From the NCBI GenBank assembly GCA_934546685.1, contig CAKTEB010000001.1:1-64000 (forward strand): a stretch of 64,000 nucleotides of DNA, written 5' to 3'. Every line of letters begins with the position of its first letter. Within the stretch, counting starts at the first letter, position 1. The translations under genes were made by a program, and so were the position numbers. The stretch is from an uncultured Oscillospiraceae bacterium. GTDB lineage: Bacteria; Bacillota; Clostridia; Oscillospirales; Oscillospiraceae. Below the pieces are notes generated by a model that was not told the origin of the DNA, searched no databases, and saw only the letters and a list, made by a program, of their open reading frames with translations. Positions 17,804-25,971 of the stretch are shown piece after piece.

Positions 17804-19096
17804 ATGGCACAATATGTGATACACGGCGGAAATCCCCTGTACGGTGAGGTAGAGATCAGCGGCGCGAAGAATGCCGCAGTGGCGATCCTGCCCGCCGCAC
17901 TGCTGGTGAATGGCGTATGCCGGATCGAGAATGTCCCCGATGTGTCGGACATCCAGCTGTATTTCGACATTCTCACCCGCATGGGTGCGTCTGTCCGGAT
18001 GATCAACCGCACCACCTTTGAGCTGGACTGCTCCAGCGTCCATACCAGCTCCGTTCCCCATGAGCTGGCATGTCAGATCCGTGCTTCCTACTATCTGGTG
18101 GGCGCACTGCTGGGCCGCTTCGGCAAGGCCACGGTCTCCATGCCCGGTGGCTGCGACTTCGGCGTCCGGCCCATTGACCAGCATATCAAGGGCTTCAACA
18201 TTATGGGCGCTGACGTGCAGATCGTCAGCGGCGATATCATCGCCACCACGCAGGAGCCGCTCCGGGGCAGCCGCATCTATCTGGATGTGGTCTCCGTGGG
18301 CGCGACTATGAATATCATGATCGCCGCCGTTTTGGCTCAGGGCACCACCATCATTGAGAATGCCGCCAAGGAGCCGCACATCGTGGACCTGGCCAACTTC
18401 CTCAACGCCATGGGCGCAAACATTTCCGGCGCCGGCACCGACGTCATCAAGATCCGGGGCGTCAAGCATCTGAAGGGCGGCTCCTACTCCATCATTCCCG
18501 ACCAGATCGAAGCGGGCACCTACATGGCCGCTGTAGCCGCTGCTGGTGGCAGGGTTCTGGTGAAGAACGTGATCCCCAAGCACTTAGACTGCATCACCGC
18601 CAAGCTCCGGGAGATGGGCGTAAAGATCACCGATCAGGGCGATGCCCTGCTGGTGGAGTCCGACGGCCACCTGAAAAAGGCCAAGGTCAAAACCATGCCC
18701 CATCCGGGCTTCCCCACTGATATGCAGCCCCAGATCGCCGTGTGCATGGCGGTGGCTGAAGGCACCAGTGTGGTCACAGAGAGCGTATGGGATAACCGCT
18801 TCCGCTACATCGGTGAGCTCCGCCGCATGGGCGCGCAGGTGCAGGTAGATGGCAAGGTAGCCATCATTGAGGGTGTTCCCAATCTTCGGGGCTGCCCAGT
18901 GAAGGCCTGTGACCTCCGGGCCGGTGCCGCCATGGTCATCGCCGGGCTGGTGGCCGAGGGCGTTACCACGATCTCTGACATCAAATATGTGGAGCGCGGG
19001 TACGAGAACATCACTGAGAAGTTCCAGGCCCTGGGCGCAGACTTTAAGAAAGTCGAGACGCCGGAGCCCCATCTCACTGTAGTCACCGCAGGCTAA
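17804..19096 (+). CDS. murA: UDP-GlcNAc 1-carboxyvinyltransferase
   Basis: 430 residues. First committed step of peptidoglycan synthesis: transfer of enolpyruvyl from PEP to UDP-GlcNAc, in the cytoplasm. Lys22 in ISGAKNA and the catalytic Cys (residue 117, in PGGCDFGVRPID; Cys115 of E. coli) are present, so the enzyme should be fosfomycin sensitive. The ATG at 17804 is preferred to an upstream in-frame TTG because GAGAGGG lies 6 bases before it. Clostridia often have two MurA-type genes; which paralogue this is cannot be told. Confidence 0.95.
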   Translation: MAQYVIHGGNPLYGEVEISGAKNAAVAILPAALLVNGVCRIENVPDVSDIQLYFDILTRMGASVRMINRTTFELDCSSVHTSSVPHELACQIRASYYLVGALLGRFGKATVSMPGGCDFGVRPIDQHIKGFNIMGADVQIVSGDIIATTQEPLRGSRIYLDVVSVGATMNIMIAAVLAQGTTIIENAAKEPHIVDLANFLNAMGANISGAGTDVIKIRGVKHLKGGSYSIIPDQIEAGTYMAAVAAAGGRVLVKNVIPKHLDCITAKLREMGVKITDQGDALLVESDGHLKKAKVKTMPHPGFPTDMQPQIAVCMAVAEGTSVVTESVWDNRFRYIGELRRMGAQVQVDGKVAIIEGVPNLRGCPVKACDLRAGAAMVIAGLVAEGVTTISDIKYVERGYENITEKFQALGADFKKVETPEPHLTVVTAG

Positions 19097-19112
19097 ACTT
19101 TATAGTCTCTTT

Positions 19113-19147
19113 CAGGCGTGCAGCTTTTGCTGTACGCCTGTTGTTTA
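19113..19147 (+). terminator. intrinsic terminator
   Basis: 11-bp stem with one G-T pair (19113-19123 with 19130-19140), CTTTTG loop, then TTGTTT. Confidence 0.82.
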
Positions 19148-19162
19148 TGCAGCAAACCGCAG

Positions 19163-19221
19163 AAAATGTATATCAAAAGTCTAAAATGTATATCTGTCTT
19201 ACGGCCATTCTGTGATATAAT
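19163..19221 (+). promoter_or_regulatory. promoter with tandem direct repeats
   Basis: Consensus TATAAT at 19216-19221 preceded by TGA (extended -10); no good -35. Two identical copies of AAAATGTATATC at 19163-19174 and 19183-19194, exactly 20 bases apart, sit where an activator would bind. Confidence 0.6.
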
Positions 19222-19280
19222 AAGCTAGTAAACAATTCGGCTTCCACATAATGATTCAATCGAAAGAAGGGTACCTATCA

Positions 19281-20867
19281 ATGAATACCATTCAGGCAAA
19301 AATCCCGGCCTACGGCATGCCTCTGCTGGAGGGCCCCATCAACAAGCCCGAGAAAGTCAATATGATGCCTCCCATGGAGGATATGCCCGGCCCCGGCGGC
19401 CCAGGCGACATGCCGCCCATGCCCGGCGGCCCGGCAACAGATGAATTTGGCCGTCCTATGATCCAGGAGCTCAAGCCCTGCCCGCCCACCTGCCGTCCCT
19501 CGGAGCATCCCGGCTCCGTGCCCGGCGCAGATGTGGAGCCCGGCAAGCCCGGTCCCGGCTTTCCCGGCGGCGGCCCTCCCAAGGCCCCTCCGTTCCCCCG
19601 AATGGAGTCCATGGATGTGCTGGACGGCAAGCTCTATATGGCTGAGCACCCCTATGCGGAGATCTCCGGCGAGATCACCGACAGTGCCATGCAGAACGCC
19701 TCCTACAAGACCGATGAGGTCTGCCTCAACGGCCTGTATATCGGCGGTGATTCCGTCTATTCCATCGAAAATTCCCAGTTTGATCTCACCGGCTACGGCA
19801 TCGATGACTTTGCGGGCAACGGTTCCGCCATTATGGTAAATGACTCTGCCAAATGCGAGATGGAAAATGTCACAGTCACCACCCACGGCGTGATCCGTCC
19901 CTGCACCGTGGCCACCGGCAACAGCACCCTGATCGTAAGGAACTGCGTGCTGGACGCCAAGGGCGGCGAGATCCCCAAGAGCTATGTGCCCCGGGTAGCC
20001 TCCGGCATGATGGAGCCCCCTCCGGGCCTGAAGCTGGGCGGCAACTGCCGGACGCACCTGTCCATGGGCAACTCCAAGGCCTATTTCTATGACTCCAAGA
20101 TCCTGGCCCATTCCTGGGCAGCCCTGTCCACGGATGGCTCCAACGGCGATCTGTACCTGGAGGCCAATAACTGCGATGTGGTCTGCGATACCATTGGCTA
20201 TGGCACCTACGCCGACAATGGCTGCCACAATGTGCTCAATGACTGCCGCATCACCGTTGCCACCCATGTAGCCATCATTGCAGGGGATGCCTGGGTGAAA
20301 TTTAACGGCGGCACTGTGAAGTCCGGCCAGTATGGCGCGATGCTCCATGGCATCCGGGGCCACTACACTGAGACCACCGAATGCCACATCACCGGCGGCG
20401 ACTGGACGGTGGGCGAGGCGCTGTTCTTTGTGAAGTCCGAGAATGTCTATCTGAAGCTGGACGGCGCAAAGGTGAAGACCGGCAAATATCTGGTTCACGC
20501 CATTGTCAACGATGATGACGCGGCTACCAAGGTTCCCGATGACATGAAGCTCAAATGCTACGGCGTCAATGCGGTGATCGCCAACGGCGACTATCGGGGC
20601 GATATCGTCAACGACGATACGGACCGCACCATGAACGTCTCCATTCTGAACGCCAGCGTCACCGGCGTCATTACCGACGCCTATATCTCCCTGGAGGGCA
20701 GCCGCTGGACTGCCGCCGGCGATTCCACCGTCTGCCTGGTGGGCGATGTGAAGGAGAGCCAGATTGACGCGGCTGCGGGTATCACCGTTCAGGCGGTAGC
20801 CAGTGAAGGCTGCGGCCTCAAGGGCGAATATGTGCTGGCCGCCGGCGGCAAGCTGATCGTCAAATAA
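19281..20867 (+). CDS. signal-less beta-helix protein with PPMPG linker
   Basis: 528 residues. Start ATG at 19281 with GAAAGAAGG 10 bases upstream. There is no signal peptide or membrane segment, so the protein should be cytoplasmic. Residues about 25-110 are very rich in Pro, Gly and Met (MPPMEDMPGPGGPGDMPPM). The remainder is a beta-helix-like repeat region homologous to the anchored protein at 211: STLIVRNCVLDAKGG matches STLTVRNSKLHSDGG, and SWAALSTDGSNGDLYL matches RWAVLSTDSGSNMKL. It stands next to the MaoC-like and OYE-type genes, which read towards it. Role unknown; a scaffold or a ligand-binding protein is possible. Confidence 0.72.
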   Translation: MNTIQAKIPAYGMPLLEGPINKPEKVNMMPPMEDMPGPGGPGDMPPMPGGPATDEFGRPMIQELKPCPPTCRPSEHPGSVPGADVEPGKPGPGFPGGGPPKAPPFPRMESMDVLDGKLYMAEHPYAEISGEITDSAMQNASYKTDEVCLNGLYIGGDSVYSIENSQFDLTGYGIDDFAGNGSAIMVNDSAKCEMENVTVTTHGVIRPCTVATGNSTLIVRNCVLDAKGGEIPKSYVPRVASGMMEPPPGLKLGGNCRTHLSMGNSKAYFYDSKILAHSWAALSTDGSNGDLYLEANNCDVVCDTIGYGTYADNGCHNVLNDCRITVATHVAIIAGDAWVKFNGGTVKSGQYGAMLHGIRGHYTETTECHITGGDWTVGEALFFVKSENVYLKLDGAKVKTGKYLVHAIVNDDDAATKVPDDMKLKCYGVNAVIANGDYRGDIVNDDTDRTMNVSILNASVTGVITDAYISLEGSRWTAAGDSTVCLVGDVKESQIDAAAGITVQAVASEGCGLKGEYVLAAGGKLIVK

Positions 20868-20882
20868 TCCCCACAAAACCGA

Positions 20883-20917
20883 AAAAGCGCTGGAACCAAA
20901 GCAGTTCCAGCGCTTTT
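20883..20917. terminator. bidirectional terminator
   Basis: Perfect 14-bp stem flanked by A-run and T-run (20883-20896 with 20904-20917), between convergent genes. Confidence 0.9.
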
Positions 20918-20922
20918 CTGTT

Positions 20923-22305
20923 TTACTTGTCCCCACGGCTGGGCAGCTTCACCGTGGCCGGGATCTCCTGGCCGATGTTGCCGTCCAGATCCTCACACCA
21001 GCAGATCAGATCCACATAGTGGCCGCCGTCCTCTCCCACATACTTGTCATAGACATAGCCTCGGGTGATGAAGGCATCGTCGCCAAAGCCGTGGATGTTG
21101 GCGTACCGATCCTGCATGTAGGGCACCTTCAGGAGCTCCGTGGGCCGGTAGAACCCGGCAGGGAAGTGGTTGAACTGCTCCTCCTTGGGCGCGTCGTTGA
21201 CAAACCGCCAGCCAAGCCGCGTTACAAAGCCAGCATCGCCGCACCAGTTGGTAAGAATTCGAGTGCCCAGGAGCTTGGCGTGGAAATTGTAGAGATAGGC
21301 GATGCTGCCCAGACCCAAATGGCCGGACTCATTGTCATAGAGGCCGGTATCCGGGTTGTAGCGGTAGAAATGGGGATCGCCGCCCTTGCCAGTGAGCACC
21401 TCCTGGAGGCCGTTGTTGTCCTTCATAATGTTCCAGGCGGCAATGGTTCTGACGATTTCAAAGCCCACCTGGGGCGGCGCGGCCACGGGGGTGGGCTCGT
21501 CGCCGATCTTGACATCCTCCCAGTAGAGGGTGTCCCTGCCCCGGATCTTCTCGTTTCTCCAAATATCCTTGAAGATCTCATAGTCCTCCGGGGTCATGAA
21601 ATGGGACTTGTGCCGTTGGGTGCCGCCTACGCCGCCAGCGCCGGGCATGGGCGGCGGGCCCTTCTTGTCGCCGGGGCCGCCCTTGCCCTCCGGGGCCTTT
21701 TTCGGGGGCGCGCCCGGAACCTCGGAGGCCAGGATCTCGTTGATCTCCGGATCCTTGGAGCGCATCAGCTGCTCCGGCCAGCGGCGGGTGCACCGGGCCA
21801 CCAGCTGATCCTTCTGATTGTACACATCCGTGCAGCAGATGAAGATCATCAGCCGCTTGACGCTGCCCTCCTTGGGGGTCACGTCCACGATCTCCCAGCC
21901 GCTGTCCTGGGTGCGGAAGCTGTCCCCGGGGAATACCGGGGCGAAAAATTCATCGGTGTGGTCGTAGCCGTCTCCCAAAAAGGCCGTTCCATCGGGCCGG
22001 ATCAGGTAGCCCAGCTCCGGGGGCACGTTGTAGCGGGTCTCCATGGACACATAGCCGGGGATGGCCGGAAGATCCCCCCATACGGAGCTTTTGGCATACT
22101 CCGGGTCGTTAAACAGGGGGTTCCACCGATCCCAGCAGCGGGCGTAGAGCTGCATGACCCAGGGATCCGTGGAGGGGGTGGCAGGGCCGCTGCCACCAAA
22201 CATTCTGCCGGTCTCGCCCCGGCAATAGCGGTCAATGGCAGCCTGTTCCTCCGACGTGTAGACTCCGGGATAAAACCGCTCCATCTTTTCCTCTGGAAAG
22301 CGCAT
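20923..22305 (-). CDS. MaoC-like double-hotdog dehydratase/hydratase
   Basis: 460 residues. Start ATG at 22305 with AAAGGA 8 bases upstream; an earlier ATG touches the ribosome binding site. Residues about 45-190 resemble the N-terminal hotdog of MaoC-like acyl dehydratases (RWNPLFNDPEYAKSSVWGD, IPGYVSM, FPGDSFRTQDSGWEIVDV). Residues about 250-460 look like a second hotdog (YWEDVKIGDEPTPV, LGLGSIAYLYNFHAKLLGTR, ending VKLPSRG). A Gly/Pro-rich linker with GPPPMPGAGG (about 222-242) joins them. Family members hydrate or dehydrate acyl-CoA thioesters. The canonical Asp/His catalytic dyad is not confidently placed, so activity is uncertain. Next to the OYE-type gene in the same direction. Confidence 0.65.
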   Translation of the reverse strand: MRFPEEKMERFYPGVYTSEEQAAIDRYCRGETGRMFGGSGPATPSTDPWVMQLYARCWDRWNPLFNDPEYAKSSVWGDLPAIPGYVSMETRYNVPPELGYLIRPDGTAFLGDGYDHTDEFFAPVFPGDSFRTQDSGWEIVDVTPKEGSVKRLMIFICCTDVYNQKDQLVARCTRRWPEQLMRSKDPEINEILASEVPGAPPKKAPEGKGGPGDKKGPPPMPGAGGVGGTQRHKSHFMTPEDYEIFKDIWRNEKIRGRDTLYWEDVKIGDEPTPVAAPPQVGFEIVRTIAAWNIMKDNNGLQEVLTGKGGDPHFYRYNPDTGLYDNESGHLGLGSIAYLYNFHAKLLGTRILTNWCGDAGFVTRLGWRFVNDAPKEEQFNHFPAGFYRPTELLKVPYMQDRYANIHGFGDDAFITRGYVYDKYVGEDGGHYVDLICWCEDLDGNIGQEIPATVKLPSRGDK

Positions 22306-22349
22306 GTGGATCATCCTTTCTCCGAAAAATCCTGATCGTATCTGCGACC

Positions 22350-22379
22350 ATTCTATCACGAATTCTAACTGTCTAGCAA
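22350..22379 (-). promoter_or_regulatory. promoter of the MaoC-like gene
   Basis: Minus strand TTGCTA, 18 bases, TAGAAT. The -10 is preceded by TTCGTGA and overlaps GTTAGAATTCG (22359-22369 on the plus strand as its complement); both elements recur at other promoters in this window. Confidence 0.55.
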
Positions 22380-22425
22380 GCTACAGTTTGCACTGGAAGC
22401 CCCCATATGCCCTTTTCCGCAGAAA

Positions 22426-22466
22426 TCCCCCGCCCGGAGCGGTGCAATACCAGCCCGGACGGGGGA
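22426..22466 (-). terminator. terminator of the OYE-type gene
   Basis: About 12-bp GC-rich stem that pairs fully (G-U) only as minus-strand RNA, followed by GATTTCTG; T-tract weak. Confidence 0.5.
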
Positions 22467-22490
22467 AACGCTATGTAGTTTTGCCTGAGA

Positions 22491-24494
22491 TCACAGGATC
22501 ATAGCCCGGGAATAGGCCTCCCGGTTGCAAACCTCCAGATTGCCCGCGCCATTGCAGTCGCCGATGGCGTAGAACTCGGTGGTCAGGCCGGAATAGCCGA
22601 AGGCCTCGGCGGTCAGCGGGGTCATGCCGCCGCAGATCACCACGTTGTCGCCGGTAACAGTATGCTCGCCGTCGGCCGTGCGGTAGGTGGCAGTATTGCC
22701 CTCCACCTTCACAGTCTCCGCCTCGGTGATGCCGGTGAGGTTGTCATAGGCCTCCCAGGCGGAAGCCTCTCTGGCCTCACCATTGGGGCCCGCTTTTACA
22801 AAGGCCATGGTGATGTAGTGGAGGCCGGAGGCATTGTGGGCCAGCTTCTTCTGGCGGGTCAGCACGGTGACGTCATGGCCCAGGCCGCAGAGATACATGG
22901 CCGTCTCGATGCCCACCTCGGAGCCGCCGACGATGACCACATGCTTCCCCAGCTCCGGCTCTCTGCCGCAGGTGTCCAGGCAGGACATATACTGGGGCTT
23001 CAGCTTTCCATTTTCGTCCTTGAGGCCGGGGATATTGGGGATGTTGACCCTGGCGCCGGTGGCCGCCAGCACCACGTCATAGCCCCCCGCCACGATCATC
23101 TGCTGGGTGGGCTCGGTGTTCATGACCACCTTGGCCCCGGATTTGCCCAGCTCATAGATCAGCCAGTTTTTGAAGTTCTTGATGGGCCACTTGAAGGGGA
23201 AGTAGTCGCTGTGGAACAGCTGGCCGCCCAGGCTTCCAGACTTCTCGTACAGGGTCACGTCATGGCCCCGCTCCGCGGCGTAGATAGCCGCCCGCATACC
23301 GGCGGGGCCGCCGCCAATGACCGCCACCTTCTTGGGCTCCGCGGTCTGCTCCACCAGCCGATGAATTTTATGGCCCAGGCCCATCAGGGGGTTCACGGAG
23401 CACACGGAGGTCCAGGGGTCGGGCTCCGGCAGGATCACGCCGTGGCACTTGTTGCACTTGAGGCAGGGTGTGATGTCCTCGCCCCGGCCCTCATAGAGCT
23501 TCTTGCCGTACTCGTCGTCAGCCATAAAGCCCCGGGCGATACCGAACAGGTCGCACTTGCCCTCAATGAGGTAGCGCTCCATCTCGTCGGGCTCCTGGAA
23601 GCCGCCGATGGGCTTCATGAGCATATGGAAGCCCATCTTCTTGACCTTGGCGCAGAAGTCCACAGCAGGGTGAACGCCCTGGGTGAAGTTGTAGCCCGTG
23701 GGATGGGAGGCACAGCCGTCGTGCTCCCGAACCTCCAGGATATCCACCACGTCATCAAAGAGCCGGATGAACTCGATCGCGTCGTCCTCACAGTAGCCGC
23801 CGCCCATCCTGGCATTGCCGCCGTAGCCGTTGTTCTGCTCCCAGGCCAGAACAGCCTCGATGATGAACTTCCTGCCGAAGGCCTTGCGCATGGCGGAACA
23901 TACCTCATGGAACAAGCGCATGCGGTTCTCCACGGTGTCGCCATTGTACTGGTCGTCCCGGACGCCGCCGGGATTCATCATCATATCTGCCCGGAAGCTC
24001 ACGCCGTCATAGCCCAGGTTCTTGTAGCGGCGAACCTTTGCCAGGGTCAGCTCCACCACCTCGCGCATCCGCTCGGCAGGCAGCTTTTCCGTGGGCTTGC
24101 CCATGGGGCCCATGCCCCGGCCGCCGTAGAGGGAAAAGCCCTCAGGATACACGAGATTGGTGGTCAGAATGATCTTGGAGCCGTAGAAATGAACCTCCTC
24201 GCACATCTGGGACACATAGTTGTGCACCGCGGGATCGGTCATATCAAAGGCCTGCATGTGGGTCATGTCCATGTCCATGGGGCCATGGCGCTGCTGGGGA
24301 TACTCCGCCCACTCCGCAAAATTCACAATGGCCGCGCCGTTTTTCGCCAGGTTGGCCGCAAAGGCCCGGTAGCCCTCCGCCGGATAGGTCTCCGGTCCCT
24401 GGAGAAAATGAGGGGAGGCGTTGGGGTAGGTAAGTCGGTTCTTGATGATCTGCCCGCCGATCATCACCGGGGACAGCAGGTTCTGGTAACGCAC
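22491..24494 (-). CDS. OYE-type iron-sulfur flavoenzyme (2-enoate/dienoyl-CoA reductase-like), copy 1
   Basis: 667 residues. The start is a GTG at 24494, 8 bases after AAGGAGG. Residues 1-about 340 form the FMN TIM barrel of the old yellow enzyme family; a cysteine cluster CLKCNKC plus a later Cys (about 355-380) should bind 4Fe-4S; then an FAD/NAD(P)H module begins at KVAVIGGGPAGMRAA with GHDVTLYEKSGSLGGQL, and a second nucleotide motif VVIVGGSEVGIETAMYL. This is the architecture of FadH, 2-enoate reductases and BaiCD/BaiH. The usual YGGSxENR barrel motif reads YNGDTVENR, so substrate handling may differ. Candidate substrates are enoates, dienoyl-CoA or steroid/phenolic enones. Confidence 0.85.
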   Translation of the reverse strand: MRYQNLLSPVMIGGQIIKNRLTYPNASPHFLQGPETYPAEGYRAFAANLAKNGAAIVNFAEWAEYPQQRHGPMDMDMTHMQAFDMTDPAVHNYVSQMCEEVHFYGSKIILTTNLVYPEGFSLYGGRGMGPMGKPTEKLPAERMREVVELTLAKVRRYKNLGYDGVSFRADMMMNPGGVRDDQYNGDTVENRMRLFHEVCSAMRKAFGRKFIIEAVLAWEQNNGYGGNARMGGGYCEDDAIEFIRLFDDVVDILEVREHDGCASHPTGYNFTQGVHPAVDFCAKVKKMGFHMLMKPIGGFQEPDEMERYLIEGKCDLFGIARGFMADDEYGKKLYEGRGEDITPCLKCNKCHGVILPEPDPWTSVCSVNPLMGLGHKIHRLVEQTAEPKKVAVIGGGPAGMRAAIYAAERGHDVTLYEKSGSLGGQLFHSDYFPFKWPIKNFKNWLIYELGKSGAKVVMNTEPTQQMIVAGGYDVVLAATGARVNIPNIPGLKDENGKLKPQYMSCLDTCGREPELGKHVVIVGGSEVGIETAMYLCGLGHDVTVLTRQKKLAHNASGLHYITMAFVKAGPNGEAREASAWEAYDNLTGITEAETVKVEGNTATYRTADGEHTVTGDNVVICGGMTPLTAEAFGYSGLTTEFYAIGDCNGAGNLEVCNREAYSRAMIL

Positions 24495-24519
24495 AATGAT
24501 CTCCTCCTTGTGTTGTAAA

Positions 24520-24571
24520 ATGCTTATGATTCTAAGCATATGGTATCACGAACCCGCCGCTGCTTCAAGCA
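24520..24571 (-). promoter_or_regulatory. promoter and candidate operators of OYE copy 1
   Basis: Minus strand TTGAAG (24563-24568), 17 bases, TACCAT (24540-24545). A palindrome ATGCTTA-6-TAAGCAT (24520-24539) covers the expected start of transcription and a shorter TGCTTcAAGCA (24561-24571) covers the -35. Both share the half-site TGCTT, as expected for a dimeric repressor. Confidence 0.6.
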
Positions 24572-24632
24572 TTTTTACCAGCTTCCCTGTGCGTCCTGCC
24601 ATGCTTATTTGGCATACTCTATAAGAACGCGC

Positions 24633-24665
24633 AAAAAGAGACGCATCTCGATCAGACACGTCTCT
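24633..24665 (-). terminator. deoB terminator
   Basis: Minus-strand AGAGACG pairs with CGTCTCT, with an inner TCT/AGA pairing, followed by five T. Confidence 0.75.
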
Positions 24666-24678
24666 CTTGCGGCTTCTA

Positions 24679-25839
24679 TTACAGAATGCTGGTTCCCACC
24701 TTGGGCGCCGGGGCGCCCAGGGCCTTTAGGACCGTTGCGCCCACGTCGCCGAATGTCTCCCGGATCCCGGCGGGGCCGGGGGTGATGCCCTGGTACCACA
24801 GCAGCACGGGGATATGCTCCCGGGTGTGGTCGGAGCCGGTGTGGGTGGGATCGCAGCCGTGATCCGCCGTTACCACCAGCAGGGTATCCTCATCCATGGC
24901 ATCCATGAACAGGGGCAGATAGTCGTCAAAGGCCTTGAGGCCCGCGCCATAGGCTATTACGTTCCGCCGATGGCCCCACTTCATATCAAAGTCCAGGAGA
25001 TTGATGAACACCAAGCCCTCCTTCTCCCGAACAGCCCTCAGGGCCTCGGCCATGCCGATAAAGTTGTCAGAGGTCTTCACTGTGGTGGTGAACGCCGCCT
25101 CCGGGAAGATGTCCACAGGCTTGCCGATGGAGTGGATCTGGACGCCGTGCTCGGTGAGCAGTTCCAGATCGGTCTTCTCCGGCGGGCAGGCGGCATAATC
25201 GTGGCGGTTGGCTGTGCGGACATAGTTTCCGGGCGTACCCACAAAGGGCCGCGCAATGACCCGGCCCACACCGAAGCCCATTCGGTCCAGCAGCTCCCGG
25301 GTCTTCTGGCACCAGTCGTAGAGGGTGGCCAGGGGCACAGTCTCCTCATGGGCCGCGATCTGGAACACACTGTCTGCGGAAGTATAGATAATGGGCTTGC
25401 CGGTTTTCTGGTGCTCCTCGCCCAGCCGGGCGATGATCTCCGTGCCGGAGGCCACCTCATTGCCCAGAATGCCCCGGCCAGTCATCTGGCAGAAGGCATC
25501 CACCAGCTCCTGGGGGAAGCCGTCCGGGAAGGTGTCAAAGGCCAAGGTGGTGGGCACGCCCATGACCTCCCAATGGCCCACAATCGAATCCTTGCCCTTG
25601 GAGAGCTCCCGGCACTTGCCGTAGACGCCCTGGGGCTCTGCCCCGGTGCCATAGGCCTCCAGGCCAGGAATCCCCATCAGGCCCAGCTTTTCCAGATTGG
25701 GGAGGGTCAGTCCAGAATTCCCCTCAATGGTGTGCTGCACAGTGGCCGCACCGGCATCACCGTACTTCTCCGCATCGGGCAGAGCCCCAACGCCCACGGA
25801 ATCCAGTAAAAAAAGCATCACGCGCTTGAACTGTTTCAT
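24679..25839 (-). CDS. deoB: phosphopentomutase
   Basis: 386 residues, normal length. Interconverts ribose-1-phosphate and ribose-5-phosphate (and the deoxy forms), linking nucleoside breakdown to the pentose phosphate pathway. Alkaline-phosphatase-fold metal sites are visible: LLDSVGVGALPDA at the N-terminus and the C-terminal VTADHGCDPTHTGSDHTRE. Start ATG preceded by GAGGTGAG. No nucleoside phosphorylase or deaminase gene is adjacent; the nucleoside importer at 45186-50266 could supply its substrates. Confidence 0.95.
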   Translation of the reverse strand: MKQFKRVMLFLLDSVGVGALPDAEKYGDAGAATVQHTIEGNSGLTLPNLEKLGLMGIPGLEAYGTGAEPQGVYGKCRELSKGKDSIVGHWEVMGVPTTLAFDTFPDGFPQELVDAFCQMTGRGILGNEVASGTEIIARLGEEHQKTGKPIIYTSADSVFQIAAHEETVPLATLYDWCQKTRELLDRMGFGVGRVIARPFVGTPGNYVRTANRHDYAACPPEKTDLELLTEHGVQIHSIGKPVDIFPEAAFTTTVKTSDNFIGMAEALRAVREKEGLVFINLLDFDMKWGHRRNVIAYGAGLKAFDDYLPLFMDAMDEDTLLVVTADHGCDPTHTGSDHTREHIPVLLWYQGITPGPAGIRETFGDVGATVLKALGAPAPKVGTSIL

Positions 25840-25870
25840 AATTTCTCACCTCATGTGGTTTGATACCACT

Positions 25871-25922
25871 ATCCTATCACGAAAACTTTCCCGTTGCAAC
25901 ACCCGGAAAGTTTCGGTATAAT
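25871..25922. promoter_or_regulatory. divergent promoters sharing one palindromic -35
   Basis: TTGCAA at 25894-25899 is its own reverse complement. Rightward: 17 bases then TATAAT (25917-25922) for the flavin-binding protein gene. Leftward: 17 bases then TAGGAT (complement of 25871-25876) for deoB. Inverted arms CGAAAACTTTCC (25880-25891) and GGAAAGTTTCG (25905-25915) flank it. Confidence 0.75.
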
Positions 25923-25971
25923 AGCAATTAAAGATCGTCTCCGGCCAGCCGGAGGGAAAGGAGTTTTGCAC

